Part shown: one piece after another, positions 8,542 to 16,873 of the stretch
Numbering within the stretch: the stretch's first letter is position 1
How the letters are laid out: each line of letters starts with the position of its first letter
Assembly (NCBI GenBank): GCA_024223715.1
Contig: JAAEOA010000188.1
Coordinates: 1-64,000, forward strand
DNA: 64,000 nt
Direction: 5' to 3'
Source of the DNA: a bacterium
GTDB lineage: Bacteria > Krumholzibacteriota > Krumholzibacteriia > LZORAL124-64-63
The notes under the pieces: generated by a model
Databases searched by the model: none
Told to the model about the DNA's origin: nothing
The model's input: only the letters and a program-made list of their open reading frames with translations
Position numbers and translations under genes: made by a program

Positions 8542-9544
8542 CGAGTTGCGCCAAATTATGGAAAAAAGTCTGGACCAGGGCCTTGATTCTGCGACACGGA
8601 AGGCCGTGGGATGGCACTTGGCTGAGTGTTCCGAATGTATGGAATTAATCAATCAGGATAAATTCTGGGACGAGTCTCTGGTTAAACTGTTTAACCACGA
8701 AGCCCCTGCAGATTTGCGAAATGAAATTCTGGGTGATTTAGCCAATGATGAGTCCGGATCAGGCGCAAGTGGGGCTGATTTTGATAATCTGGACTGGCGG
8801 AAAAAACTAAAACTCTTTCGCTGGGCATCTCAACGGAATAAAGCAACAGCCAGGGACTGGGCGTTGGCCGTTGCTATGGGTGCTTTAATTTACTGGGGAG
8901 TTCCTTTCCTGCAAAAACAATCCTTCTCAAACTCAGGCTGTTCATTTCAATCTTCCGACCCGGTTTCCATGGTCAATAATAGTCAACGGACCACCCCCGC
9001 GAATATTATTTTGGCTCGGGATCAACTCAATTATTCCATCATGTTTGAAAAAGTCCTTAATAATGGCGATGTGGAAATCTGGAATAACTGGGAATTTGAA
9101 AACACACAAATCAACATGATTGAATCCATTGTTTTTGAAGCAGCGGAATGGGAACTGGAAGAAGTCAGAAATCAAATCGTCATTGATTCTTTCGGGAACA
9201 GGCTGGAAACAATTATCACCCGGCTGAATTCCCATAGCTATCGGGTTGAAATCCCGCTTTTGGTTCCTTTCGCTCCCAAAGAGAGCATGAAACTAATGGT
9301 TAAAAGAATCCGAAAAAATTTCTGCCAAAAACTGGATGACGGCCAATGGTCATTCACTCAGAATACACATTTTTCTAATGATCGTTTTCTTATTCGAAAA
9401 GTGGAATTCCCGAAAGGAGCAGTAGTAACAGTGCCTGAGGGATGGCGGAAGAATGAGTTTAAAGGCCGCACCATTCTGCATTCACATTTCAAATGTGCGA
9501 CAGACACTGAAGGCCTGCAGGTTATTGAGTATCGTTTACCATAA
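8531..9544 (+). CDS. Membrane anti-sigma factor with zinc-finger N-terminus
   Basis: Likely partner of the ECF sigma factor upstream, which it overlaps by 11 bases. The N-terminal 45 residues fit the zinc-binding anti-sigma domain: His29 followed by Cys33 and Cys36 (HLAECSEC), with an additional Cys3. A single membrane helix is seen at about residues 112-130. Roughly 200 residues then lie outside the cytoplasm, a beta-rich region with no family I recognise, which may sense or bind an envelope signal. Terminator 9572-9597 follows. Confidence 0.8.
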   Translation: MNCNELRQIMEKSLDQGLDSATRKAVGWHLAECSECMELINQDKFWDESLVKLFNHEAPADLRNEILGDLANDESGSGASGADFDNLDWRKKLKLFRWASQRNKATARDWALAVAMGALIYWGVPFLQKQSFSNSGCSFQSSDPVSMVNNSQRTTPANIILARDQLNYSIMFEKVLNNGDVEIWNNWEFENTQINMIESIVFEAAEWELEEVRNQIVIDSFGNRLETIITRLNSHSYRVEIPLLVPFAPKESMKLMVKRIRKNFCQKLDDGQWSFTQNTHFSNDRFLIRKVEFPKGAVVTVPEGWRKNEFKGRTILHSHFKCATDTEGLQVIEYRLP

Positions 9545-9571
9545 TCAAAATTCACAACCATTAAAAAAATA

Positions 9572-9597
9572 GCGGGCCAAGATTTCTCTTGGCCCGC
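9572..9597 (-). terminator. Rho-independent terminator between convergent genes
   Basis: GCGGGCCAAGA pairs perfectly with TCTTGGCCCGC around a short loop. On the minus strand it is followed by a run of seven T, so it mainly serves the secreted-protein gene at 9634-10656; it may also stop the plus-strand anti-sigma transcript. Confidence 0.88.
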
Positions 9598-9633
9598 CAA
9601 TCGATCAATCATTAAAGATCAATCAAACCTGAA

Positions 9634-10656
9634 CTACCGGTACAGGCTCTTGATACCGTCGAAGCTAACTTCTTCAGTAGCGGTGGTTCCGGGGAACAAA
9701 CCGGTGAATGTGCACAAGTAGTTGTACTCGTTTACAGGACCGGAGAATTCGCTAGGACCAACCCACAGCCACAAGAGGTCACCAGGGGTGCCTTGCAGGC
9801 TCAGGGTAGTAGCAACGCAAGGAGTTAAAGTAGCACTCTCAATTACGCCTACGGCGTCACAGTCGTTAGGACCGAGCAGGTAGATGTTGGTTCCTTGTTC
9901 TGCTTCAACAGTCCATTCAACCATTCCGTATTCACCAACGGTAATGATGAACCAGTCGGTGTCGCGGGAAGAATCATACCAGCCACTTTGACCACAGAAG
10001 GTCAAGTCGCCATTGCCGTCACCTTCGAGGCTCTGGAAAGGGCTGCCGTATTCTGGGCTGTTACAGCCACCGTTCCATGCATCCATGTAACCAGGATCCA
10101 AGGCAGGTTCGCCTTCGTCGTCGCCACAGTCGATGATGCAAGCTTCAAATTCCAGGATATTGATGACAAAGTCACCCATATCTCCGCCGTAACCATCAAC
10201 GATAACGAAGTATTCGGTTCCGCCCAAAAGATAGGCTTCCTGGATCATGGAAACATAACCAGGATGGAAATCGTCATTACAGGCGATAACGGTTTGGTCA
10301 GCCAGCATTACATAAACTTTGGTGTCGTAAGTAGAACCCAAGAGATCTACAGATACAACCATGTCAGATGCAGGAGTGAAGCTGTAAACTTGGTCAGGTG
10401 AAGTGGAACCGGAGTACGGGCATACAGCATCGTAGTCGTCCATGTTACCTGAGGTGTTGCCAGTGTCAGAGAAAGGCAAAGAAGCGATACCTACTGCATC
10501 GCCCATTGCTTCGCCACCGTCACGGCCGTCAGGGGTGCCGGGGTTCATTCCGACGTGGTCATTGGTTTTGATGTCACGAGACACGTTGCCCAGGTCGGCA
10601 GCTGCAGCTGAGCTAACCAGAGCGATCATCAGCACAAACGCTAACAAATTACGCAT
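9634..10656 (-). CDS. Secreted PPC-like protein with C-terminal IKSLYR tail
   Basis: Exported protein of 340 residues of unknown function. A signal peptide (about residues 1-20, cut after SSAAA) precedes two beta-rich modules resembling bacterial pre-peptidase C-terminal domains (about 55-170 and 190-330), acidic and with scattered Cys. The protein ends in SFDGIKSLYR, nearly the same as the secreted protein at 45692-46657 and similar to the lipoprotein at 44887-45540. A GGGAG site stands 9 nt before the ATG, and terminator 9572-9597 lies downstream. It appears monocistronic. Confidence 0.8.
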   Translation of the reverse strand: MRNLLAFVLMIALVSSAAAADLGNVSRDIKTNDHVGMNPGTPDGRDGGEAMGDAVGIASLPFSDTGNTSGNMDDYDAVCPYSGSTSPDQVYSFTPASDMVVSVDLLGSTYDTKVYVMLADQTVIACNDDFHPGYVSMIQEAYLLGGTEYFVIVDGYGGDMGDFVINILEFEACIIDCGDDEGEPALDPGYMDAWNGGCNSPEYGSPFQSLEGDGNGDLTFCGQSGWYDSSRDTDWFIITVGEYGMVEWTVEAEQGTNIYLLGPNDCDAVGVIESATLTPCVATTLSLQGTPGDLLWLWVGPSEFSGPVNEYNYLCTFTGLFPGTTATEEVSFDGIKSLYR

Positions 10657-11248
10657 GATTAAAATCTCCCATTCTAGAATGATTAGAATTTCCTCAGCAT
10701 AAGGAAATTTCTCTTTAAGTTGGGTTGAACAAGCCAGTTGACAATAAATTGGCGAGAGGCTGTCTTCCCATCATCACTCGAAAAGCTAAAATTGCTCCCC
10801 GTGTGACAAACTGTGTTGAAAAAAAAGAGCTCAGCCACCAAACTTGATGTTTTGCACAGTTGCCAGTTCTTGTTGATTGCGAGCTTCTTCATTTGTCTCA
10901 ACGAAGGGATCATACCACGATTTTAATTACCTTGTAAACAAAAAAAATCCCAGAAACGTGTTTTTTTTACTCTTATATCATAAAGAAATACTTAACGACT
11001 TTTGTGGTTTTTAGTTCTTTTTGGTACAACATCCCACCGTAAAAGGTTTTTTTATTTAAAGTTACCTTCTTTCGAATTCACATCTCATTTTTCGACATCT
11101 TTGTCTGCGAATATTGCTTACAATCATAAATCATCTATTCAAGTCAAAAGAAATTCAAACTTTTGCTTTTTTTAAGTGGACAAATTCACTCAAGAGGTTT
11201 TTTCTGTATTTGAGGAATAATAACCCGCCCACTCCGAAGGGATCCGAA
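10657..11248. other. AT-rich intergenic region with no supported gene
   Basis: 592 bases between two divergent genes, strongly AT-rich with several T-runs and A-runs. It should hold the promoters for the secreted protein (minus) and the zinc-ribbon protein (plus). A possible 76-residue minus-strand frame at 10683-10913 has no recognisable features and I do not call it. I see no strong sigma70 consensus or RNA gene. Confidence 0.6.
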
Positions 11249-11644
11249 ATGAAGAATACATTCTCCTGCCCTCATTGCGAATCGGTGCTCAACCCGAGTG
11301 TAAAAATTCTTCTCGGTGTAAAATATCGTAATAAAAAGGGCCTCGTTTTATTGAGCCCTCAACCAGGTAACTATAAATTTATTTGTGATTCTTCTGTTTC
11401 TGCCGTCTTAAAACCGGGATCCACCCTTAATTTTTTCTGTCCCGTTTGTTCCGCTGATCTTGTTTCACCAGCTAACAAGAAATTCGCTGAAATCAATTTG
11501 TCCGGTCCCGGCGACCATTTTCGAAAAGTGGAATTCAGTCGCATTTTTGGGACTCATGCTACTTTTATCATCGACGGGGACAACATTACACCCTTTGGCG
11601 ATGAAGTTGACGGCATTGGCTCCACGAACTTTTTTGGATCCTGA
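11249..11644 (+). CDS. Conserved zinc-ribbon-containing protein of unknown function
   Basis: Small cytoplasmic protein of 131 residues. Two CxxC pairs (SCPHCE near residue 7 and FCPVCSADL near residue 69) should form one zinc site flanking a beta-rich segment with the phrase GLVLLSPQPGNY. The C-terminal part reads as another small beta domain (VEFSRIFGTHATFIIDGD) and ends NFFGS. The layout resembles small conserved hypothetical proteins I recall from deltaproteobacterial and FCB genomes, but I cannot name a function. The ATG at 11249 follows GAAGGGATCC; the longer upstream frame from 11114 is unlikely to be translated. Confidence 0.7.
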   Translation: MKNTFSCPHCESVLNPSVKILLGVKYRNKKGLVLLSPQPGNYKFICDSSVSAVLKPGSTLNFFCPVCSADLVSPANKKFAEINLSGPGDHFRKVEFSRIFGTHATFIIDGDNITPFGDEVDGIGSTNFFGS

Positions 11645-11687
11645 GTTACCCGGTTCAGGGTTCATAAGGGCCCTGGTATTTCCCGGC

Positions 11688-12086
11688 TTAAGTTTCTACC
11701 CCAACCATCGTCGGCAGCTCTTGCCCACGGTATTTGGGATTATCATCATCGCTTAAGTCGAATTCCGGGAACGTGAGTTTAGGTACGGAAAAACCACATT
11801 TTGTACACTTTGGGCCCTGGCTTGGTCCCTTAATAACCAGTTCCGTTTCCCCTGCACTTAATATTTCGATCGATCCAGATTTAACAAGAGATTCAAAGGA
11901 ACCTCTCAAATCGTGGGTTTCCCTGACCCATTCGTCTAATGCCCCTTCCAAAGTGGAACTTAAGTCATTTTGGGGAAAATCTTTGATCATACTGTCTATT
12001 AGATGCAGACAATTATTATATGAAGCCTTCGCTCGACCAAATTTGACTCCGTAATCATCCAGATGATCGCAAAATGTGGGTTCCAT
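11688..12086 (-). CDS. Hypothetical protein with one CxxC motif
   Basis: Possible 132-residue cytoplasmic protein, convergent with the zinc-ribbon gene. The first 65 residues look helical and charged; a single CTKCG motif at about residue 93 may bind metal or be redox active; the last part is acidic and proline-containing. I recognise no family. The ribosome site is weak. Codon composition looks coding, and no better frame occupies the region, so I include it with moderate confidence. Confidence 0.5.
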   Translation of the reverse strand: MEPTFCDHLDDYGVKFGRAKASYNNCLHLIDSMIKDFPQNDLSSTLEGALDEWVRETHDLRGSFESLVKSGSIEILSAGETELVIKGPSQGPKCTKCGFSVPKLTFPEFDLSDDDNPKYRGQELPTMVGVET

Positions 12087-12332
12087 TAGTATCCAGTTTC
12101 ATTGGGGAAAGAACCAATTTTGTATTACATCGGCCATAATTGGACTCAATGAATAAATTTTTCTTTCATTACAGCCATCTATTTGGTAAACTATATTAGA
12201 AACCTCGAAACCACTTAACTAATGCCTTAACCAAAGGCCTCGACAAGAACCAACTCTGTGTAACTAGCCACAGTCTTGGTATTGCCAAACCACCTGACTC
12301 GAATCCACCCAAAACTCAAGGAGTTATCAGTT

Positions 12333-13544
12333 ATGGGCTTACGAAAAAATCTTAGGGACAAATACAGCCCCACTCTGTTTTTAGCATCTCTGGGCAACGG
12401 CGGTATGACCGTAGCCTTTTATGTTTATCTGCATTTCATGTTGAAGCACATGAAAATAGCCGTGGAAGGCCACGATAACCCTTTGAACATTCCCATGGTT
12501 GAATTTGGCGCGGTTAAGCAAGCCCTTACCAGTGGCGATCTGGCTACTTCAATCTTTGTCGGAATTGCCCTTTTGGGAATTTTGGTTTTTGCTATCCGCC
12601 ATTACTTCTATTTGTTCTGGAATATTTCTGAATTCAAAACTTATCAAAAAACTGCCGCTTATCAGGATCTTATCAACAGCCCCCAAGAAATATCTCTGGC
12701 AGCTATTCCTCTGACGCTGGCCATGAGCATTAACGTAATGTTTGTCTGCGCAGCTATTTTCACCCCTGGCCTGTGGGGATTCGTGGAATACCTCTTCCCC
12801 GCTGCTTTACTCGGCTTCCTGCTGGTGGGCATTTACGCATTAAAAATTGTGGGTGTTTTCATGACTCGCGTACTTACTTCCGGAGACTTTGATTGCTCCA
12901 ACAACAACAGCCTTGCCATGATGATCAGTGTGTTTGCCTTTTCTATGGTTGCGGTGGGTTTTGCCGCCCCCGGCGCCATGAGCAACACCCTGGTGACCTC
13001 CGCCATTGGAATCATTGGCAGCACTTTTTTCCTCAGCCTTACAGTTTTGCTGGGTCTTATGACTCTTTTCATGGGCTTTCGCAGTATGATGCAAAATGGA
13101 ATCAACAAAGAAAACAGCCCCACCCTGTGGATTCTTATCCCCATTCTCACTCTGGTGGGAATTTCCGTTGTACGGGTTGATCATGGCCTGCACATGAATC
13201 TGGGCGTGCATACTCAAAAAGGTGAAATGTTCGTTAACCTGATCTTCCTGACTTCTCTGCAGGTGGTTTTTGGTTTGATGGGTTGGTTTGTTATGAAACA
13301 AGTTGGTTATTTCAAAGAATATATTAACGGTCCCGGACAAAGCCATGTCAGCTATGCTTTGGTCTGCCCTGGTGTCGCAGGTTTTGTTTTTGGAATGTTC
13401 ACTTTGCACATGGGCCTGGTGCGAATGGCTGTTGTGCCGAAGTTTGGAATTGCCTACTGGATCCTCCTGGCTGGGTTAGTATTTATTCAACTCAAAACCA
13501 TTTTGATGATCTTCAAATTGGACAGGAAACTTTTAATGAAATAG
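12333..13544 (+). CDS. Polytopic membrane protein next to octaheme cytochrome (TsoY/TDT-like)
   Basis: Integral membrane protein of 403 residues with about ten hydrophobic helices and no signal peptide. The N-terminal phrase MGLRKNL..YSPTLFLASLGNGG and the later SYALVCPGVAGFVFGMF segment recall a family of tellurite/dicarboxylate-transporter-like proteins that I remember as TsoY, some of which use selenocysteine; here an ordinary Cys is encoded. That name is from memory and uncertain. The ATG at 12333 has AAGGAG nine bases upstream. It lies just before the octaheme cytochrome gene, with a terminator between them, so it may act as quinol-side or transport partner of that enzyme. Confidence 0.65.
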   Translation: MGLRKNLRDKYSPTLFLASLGNGGMTVAFYVYLHFMLKHMKIAVEGHDNPLNIPMVEFGAVKQALTSGDLATSIFVGIALLGILVFAIRHYFYLFWNISEFKTYQKTAAYQDLINSPQEISLAAIPLTLAMSINVMFVCAAIFTPGLWGFVEYLFPAALLGFLLVGIYALKIVGVFMTRVLTSGDFDCSNNNSLAMMISVFAFSMVAVGFAAPGAMSNTLVTSAIGIIGSTFFLSLTVLLGLMTLFMGFRSMMQNGINKENSPTLWILIPILTLVGISVVRVDHGLHMNLGVHTQKGEMFVNLIFLTSLQVVFGLMGWFVMKQVGYFKEYINGPGQSHVSYALVCPGVAGFVFGMFTLHMGLVRMAVVPKFGIAYWILLAGLVFIQLKTILMIFKLDRKLLMK

Positions 13545-13566
13545 CCAGAAACACCCAATATCCTAC

Positions 13567-13597
13567 CAAAACGGGGGTCTTTCTGGCCTCCGTTTTG
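13567..13597 (+). terminator. Terminator-like hairpin after membrane protein
   Basis: CAAAACGGGGG pairs with CCTCCGTTTTG (one G-T wobble) around a 9-base loop, starting 22 bases after the stop codon. The following U-run is short. It probably reduces read-through into the cytochrome gene. Confidence 0.65.
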
Positions 13598-13729
13598 TCA
13601 CACCATCGTCTTAAATTTTTCTTTCATACACCTGTAATACCTATTAGGATTTTATAAATCAGGAGCTACTGAACTCCCGATATTTCATTGTTTCTGTTCA
13701 AACGTTTCTTTTTTTTGGAGGCAATTCGC

Positions 13730-15193
13730 ATGCGCATGGTAGCTCGAATATCTTTGTTGCTGGTCGCTTTCCTGGCCTTCCAGGTAAGCCCTGTTTTGGC
13801 CATCGACCTCATTGAAGACCACCAGGACATTGAAGGCCCTTTCGCCGACGGTCCCGCCGTTACCGAAGCTTGTCTCGAATGCCACGAAGAAGTTGCCCAC
13901 GACTTCATGCAAACATCTCACTGGACTTGGGAACCTATGCAAAATGTTGTGGGTAAAGGCGAAATTCCTCTAGGCAAAAAGAACACCCTGAACAACTTCT
14001 GTATTGCTGTGGAAAGCAACTGGCCCCGTTGCACCAGCTGTCACGCTGGTTACGGCTGGAAAGATGCCAGCTTCGATTTCACCGATGAAAACAAAATTGA
14101 CTGCCTGGTCTGTCACGATCAAACAGGTACCTACAAAAAATTCCCCACCGGCGCAGGCCATCCTGTTTATGAGCCCAAAGAATGGAAAGGCAAAATCTGG
14201 GAACCCCTGGATCTGGCCAGCCTGGCTCGCAGCTCGGGAGCCCCCAGTCGGAAAAACTGTGGTGCCTGTCACTTCAGTGGTGGTGGCGGAAACAACGTCA
14301 AACACGGTGATATGGAAAAATCTCTGCTGAATCCTTCACGCGAGTTGGACGTTCACATGAGTGCCGACGGCGAAGACTTCAGCTGTGTGGAATGTCACGC
14401 CGGTGAAAAACACGAAGTTGCCGGTAACTCCATGTTCGTTAGCCCAGGTGGCGGAAACCACCTGGATTGTGCAAGCTGCCACGACGAAGATCCCCACGAA
14501 AAATCCATCCTCAACTGGCACTACAAATCCATCGCCTGCCAGACTTGTCACATTCCCGAATTTGCCCGGGCCAACCCAACCAAAACCTGGTGGGACTGGT
14601 CAACAGCCGGCACCAAACTGAAATCTCCCAAAGATGAATTTGGCATGGCCACTTTCATGAATAAAAAAGGTTCTTTCAAGTGGGAAACCAACGTAGTTCC
14701 TGCTTATGCGTGGTATAGCGGTGTCAGCGGTCAATACATTCTGGGTGACAAAATGAACCCTGATGAAGTGACCCGCTTGAACTGGCCCACCGGTAACCGC
14801 ATTGACCCCAAGGCTAAAATTTATCCTTTCAAGATCATGAAAAGCACCCAGCCATATGATAAAAAGAATAAAGTTATTGCCGTACCCAAGCTCTTTGGCA
14901 AGGGCGGCTACTGGAAAACCTTCAGCTGGGAAAAAGCTCTGACCGCCGGCATGAAGTCCGTGGGACAGGACTTCAGTGGTGAGTTTGGTTTTGCTCCCAC
15001 GGAATCTTACTGGGGAATCAACCATATGGTTGCTCCTGCTGACAAAGCTCTCAATTGCAAAACCTGCCACGCCAAAGACGGCAAAGGCCGTATGGACTGG
15101 ACAGGCATGGGTTACGATCAGGATCCTGCTCGCAAACGTGGCGTTTCCCGTTACGAGCTCAAAGAAGCTTATGACAAGGCTTTGCTTGACTGA
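13730..15193 (+). CDS. Octaheme c-type cytochrome, tetrathionate reductase family
   Basis: Periplasmic multiheme cytochrome of 487 residues. After a signal peptide (about 1-22) there are eight CxxCH haem-binding motifs: CLECH, CTSCH, CLVCH, CGACH, CVECH, CASCH, CQTCH and CKTCH. The order, and the conserved LNNFCIAVESNWPRCTSCH context of the second haem, match the octaheme tetrathionate reductase (OTR) family known from Shewanella; some relatives may reduce nitrite or hydroxylamine, so the substrate is not certain. GGAGG precedes the ATG at 13730. Export would be by Sec with haem added in the periplasm. The membrane protein upstream is the likely electron-input partner. Confidence 0.9.
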   Translation: MRMVARISLLLVAFLAFQVSPVLAIDLIEDHQDIEGPFADGPAVTEACLECHEEVAHDFMQTSHWTWEPMQNVVGKGEIPLGKKNTLNNFCIAVESNWPRCTSCHAGYGWKDASFDFTDENKIDCLVCHDQTGTYKKFPTGAGHPVYEPKEWKGKIWEPLDLASLARSSGAPSRKNCGACHFSGGGGNNVKHGDMEKSLLNPSRELDVHMSADGEDFSCVECHAGEKHEVAGNSMFVSPGGGNHLDCASCHDEDPHEKSILNWHYKSIACQTCHIPEFARANPTKTWWDWSTAGTKLKSPKDEFGMATFMNKKGSFKWETNVVPAYAWYSGVSGQYILGDKMNPDEVTRLNWPTGNRIDPKAKIYPFKIMKSTQPYDKKNKVIAVPKLFGKGGYWKTFSWEKALTAGMKSVGQDFSGEFGFAPTESYWGINHMVAPADKALNCKTCHAKDGKGRMDWTGMGYDQDPARKRGVSRYELKEAYDKALLD

Positions 15194-15218
15194 TTTTTAT
15201 CAGCAACTGAACTGCTGG

Positions 15219-15243
15219 AAAGGGCCCCGCTTTGGGGTCCTTT
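15219..15243 (+). terminator. Terminator after octaheme cytochrome
   Basis: AAAGGGCCCC pairs with GGGGTCCTTT (one wobble) and is followed by TTCTTT, 25 bases after the cytochrome stop. Confidence 0.75.
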
Positions 15244-15311
15244 TCTTTATCCAAAACGGTTTGCCGTTCTTGGTTATTCACCTAAATATGTGTGGGTAGG
15301 GTGTTTTTCAC

Positions 15312-15390
15312 AGAACGTTGCCCCCGCAACTATTTTCCTTGCTCTATTTCCCAAATAAAGGCTCCTTTTTTGTTGCGGGGGCAACGTTCT
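15312..15390. repeat. Perfect 19-bp inverted repeat, 79-bp element
   Basis: AGAACGTTGCCCCCGCAAC at 15312-15330 is matched by its exact reverse complement at 15372-15390, with 41 bases between. Each arm contains its own small palindrome GTTGC-CCCC-GCAAC. The flanks also show weaker inverted similarity (TGTGTGG/GGGT on the left against the complement of the right flank). It lies between the cytochrome terminator and the aminotransferase start and could be a MITE/REP-like repeat or an mRNA leader structure. Confidence 0.75.
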
Positions 15391-15489
15391 CTGGTTTTCC
15401 CATACACACAAATGAAACTTGCCAAACCACCCACCGGGAACCACGTTTTCCACGGAACTTCATGCAACCCTTTTCCCGGGAGACGCCCC

Positions 15490-16809
15490 ATGGCAAAGCC
15501 ACAAATGTCAAAACTGTTCGAAGGTCGCTCACCTTCGGTTATTCGCATGGCCCAAATCCGTTTCGACGAACGCACTGACGAAACCGAAGCCCTGAACGTG
15601 GCCATCGGCAACATCCAATTGCCCATGTATCCGGCCATGACCGAACGTATGTTCAACCTGAATTCCGATAACAGTCCTTTCAAAGATGGAGTCGTCAAAT
15701 ATTCCGCCACCAGCGGCACTCCCGAATGCACTGCAGCCTTCATGAATGTTATCGCCAGCAGTGGTTTCGACACATCCAAACTGCACGGCCATACCACCGA
15801 AGGCGGTACCCAGGCCATGGAGTTGCTGATCAGTGGAATTTGTGGACCTGGTGGTAGCGGTGAAAAACCCCTGCTGCTTATCGATGCGGCCTACACCAAT
15901 TACAAAACCCTGTGCCAGCGCTTGGATCGGGACACCTGTTCTATCACCCGACTGCTGGGTGACGATGGCAAATTCTCCCTGCCAACCATGAGCGAAATTG
16001 AAAAAGTCATTGTAGAAAATGACCCCGGCGCCATTGTGGTCATTCCTTTCGACAATCCCACCGGTCAATATTACGACAAACAAACCATGGTTGAATTAGC
16101 CCAACTGGCGGTTAAGCACAACCTCTGGCTGGTCAGTGACGAAGCTTATCGTGAACTGTATTACACCGGCGACGATAATAACGAACCCTGCACCAGTATT
16201 TGGGGCGTTACCGAGGCCGACGTGCCGGGAATCGAAGGACGGCGCATTAGTGTTGAAACCACCAGCAAGGTTTGGAATGCCTGTGGACTGCGCATTGGCG
16301 CTCTGGTTACAGATAACGAAGTCTTCAACCGTCAGGCCATTGCCGAACATACGGTCAGCCTGTGCAGTAGTGTTATCGGAATGCACATTTTTGGCGCGGT
16401 GGCCCATGAAGACCACGCCACGTTGCAGGCTTGGTACAAGAAGCAACGCAACTATTATCGTGAAATGCTCTTCAGTTTTTCAGCAGGCATGAAAGAAGCA
16501 TTGCCCGGTGTGGTGGTTTCCAGCCCGGATGCCGCCCTGTACAGCGTCATCGATGTGAAAAACCTGGTGGATGATAACTTCAGCGCTCTGGACTTTGTCA
16601 TGTGGTGTGCGTCTGAAGGTTCGGTGGAAGTTGATGGCATACCTCTGACTGTATTGACCGCTCCCATGGCCGGATTCTACAGCGTGCCCGATGGAGCGCC
16701 CAATCCTGGTCGGACTCAATTGCGGGTGGCTTATGTTGTCACCCCTGAAGACCTGGGAAAAATTCCAGATACCTTTGCCAGACTGCTGAAAAAATATTTG
16801 GATCGGTAG
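15490..16809 (+). CDS. PLP-dependent aminotransferase (class I/II)
   Basis: Fold-type I pyridoxal-phosphate enzyme of 439 residues. Visible landmarks are the DNPTG segment, SDEAYRELYY (cofactor-binding Asp and Tyr), and TTSKVWNACGLRIG, where Lys is the likely Schiff-base residue. The C-terminal domain includes NPGRTQLRVAYV with the carboxylate-binding Arg. The amino-donor substrate cannot be read from sequence. The ATG at 15490 has GGGAG upstream; the frame extends back to 15292 but that part overlaps the inverted repeat and is not protein-like. It stands alone, ending at a bidirectional terminator. Confidence 0.88.
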   Translation: MAKPQMSKLFEGRSPSVIRMAQIRFDERTDETEALNVAIGNIQLPMYPAMTERMFNLNSDNSPFKDGVVKYSATSGTPECTAAFMNVIASSGFDTSKLHGHTTEGGTQAMELLISGICGPGGSGEKPLLLIDAAYTNYKTLCQRLDRDTCSITRLLGDDGKFSLPTMSEIEKVIVENDPGAIVVIPFDNPTGQYYDKQTMVELAQLAVKHNLWLVSDEAYRELYYTGDDNNEPCTSIWGVTEADVPGIEGRRISVETTSKVWNACGLRIGALVTDNEVFNRQAIAEHTVSLCSSVIGMHIFGAVAHEDHATLQAWYKKQRNYYREMLFSFSAGMKEALPGVVVSSPDAALYSVIDVKNLVDDNFSALDFVMWCASEGSVEVDGIPLTVLTAPMAGFYSVPDGAPNPGRTQLRVAYVVTPEDLGKIPDTFARLLKKYLDR

Positions 16810-16820
16810 AAGCATTATCT

Positions 16821-16867
16821 GGGGCAAAACAATTCAGGATGTTTCATCCATAATATTGTTTTGCCCC
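16821..16867. terminator. Bidirectional terminator between convergent genes
   Basis: GGGGCAAAACAAT pairs with ATTGTTTTGCCCC around a 21-base loop, followed by a T-run on the plus strand. It separates the aminotransferase from the convergent protease gene. Confidence 0.8.
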
Positions 16868-16873
16868 ATTTTT

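Noticed and set aside
10683-10913. Small 76-residue minus-strand frame in the AT-rich gap
   Set aside because: No motif, no conserved-looking composition, and it lies where the promoter of the 9634 gene should be.
12333-13544. Selenocysteine (in-frame TGA) in the TsoY-like gene
   Set aside because: The frame is uninterrupted and the candidate position encodes Cys.
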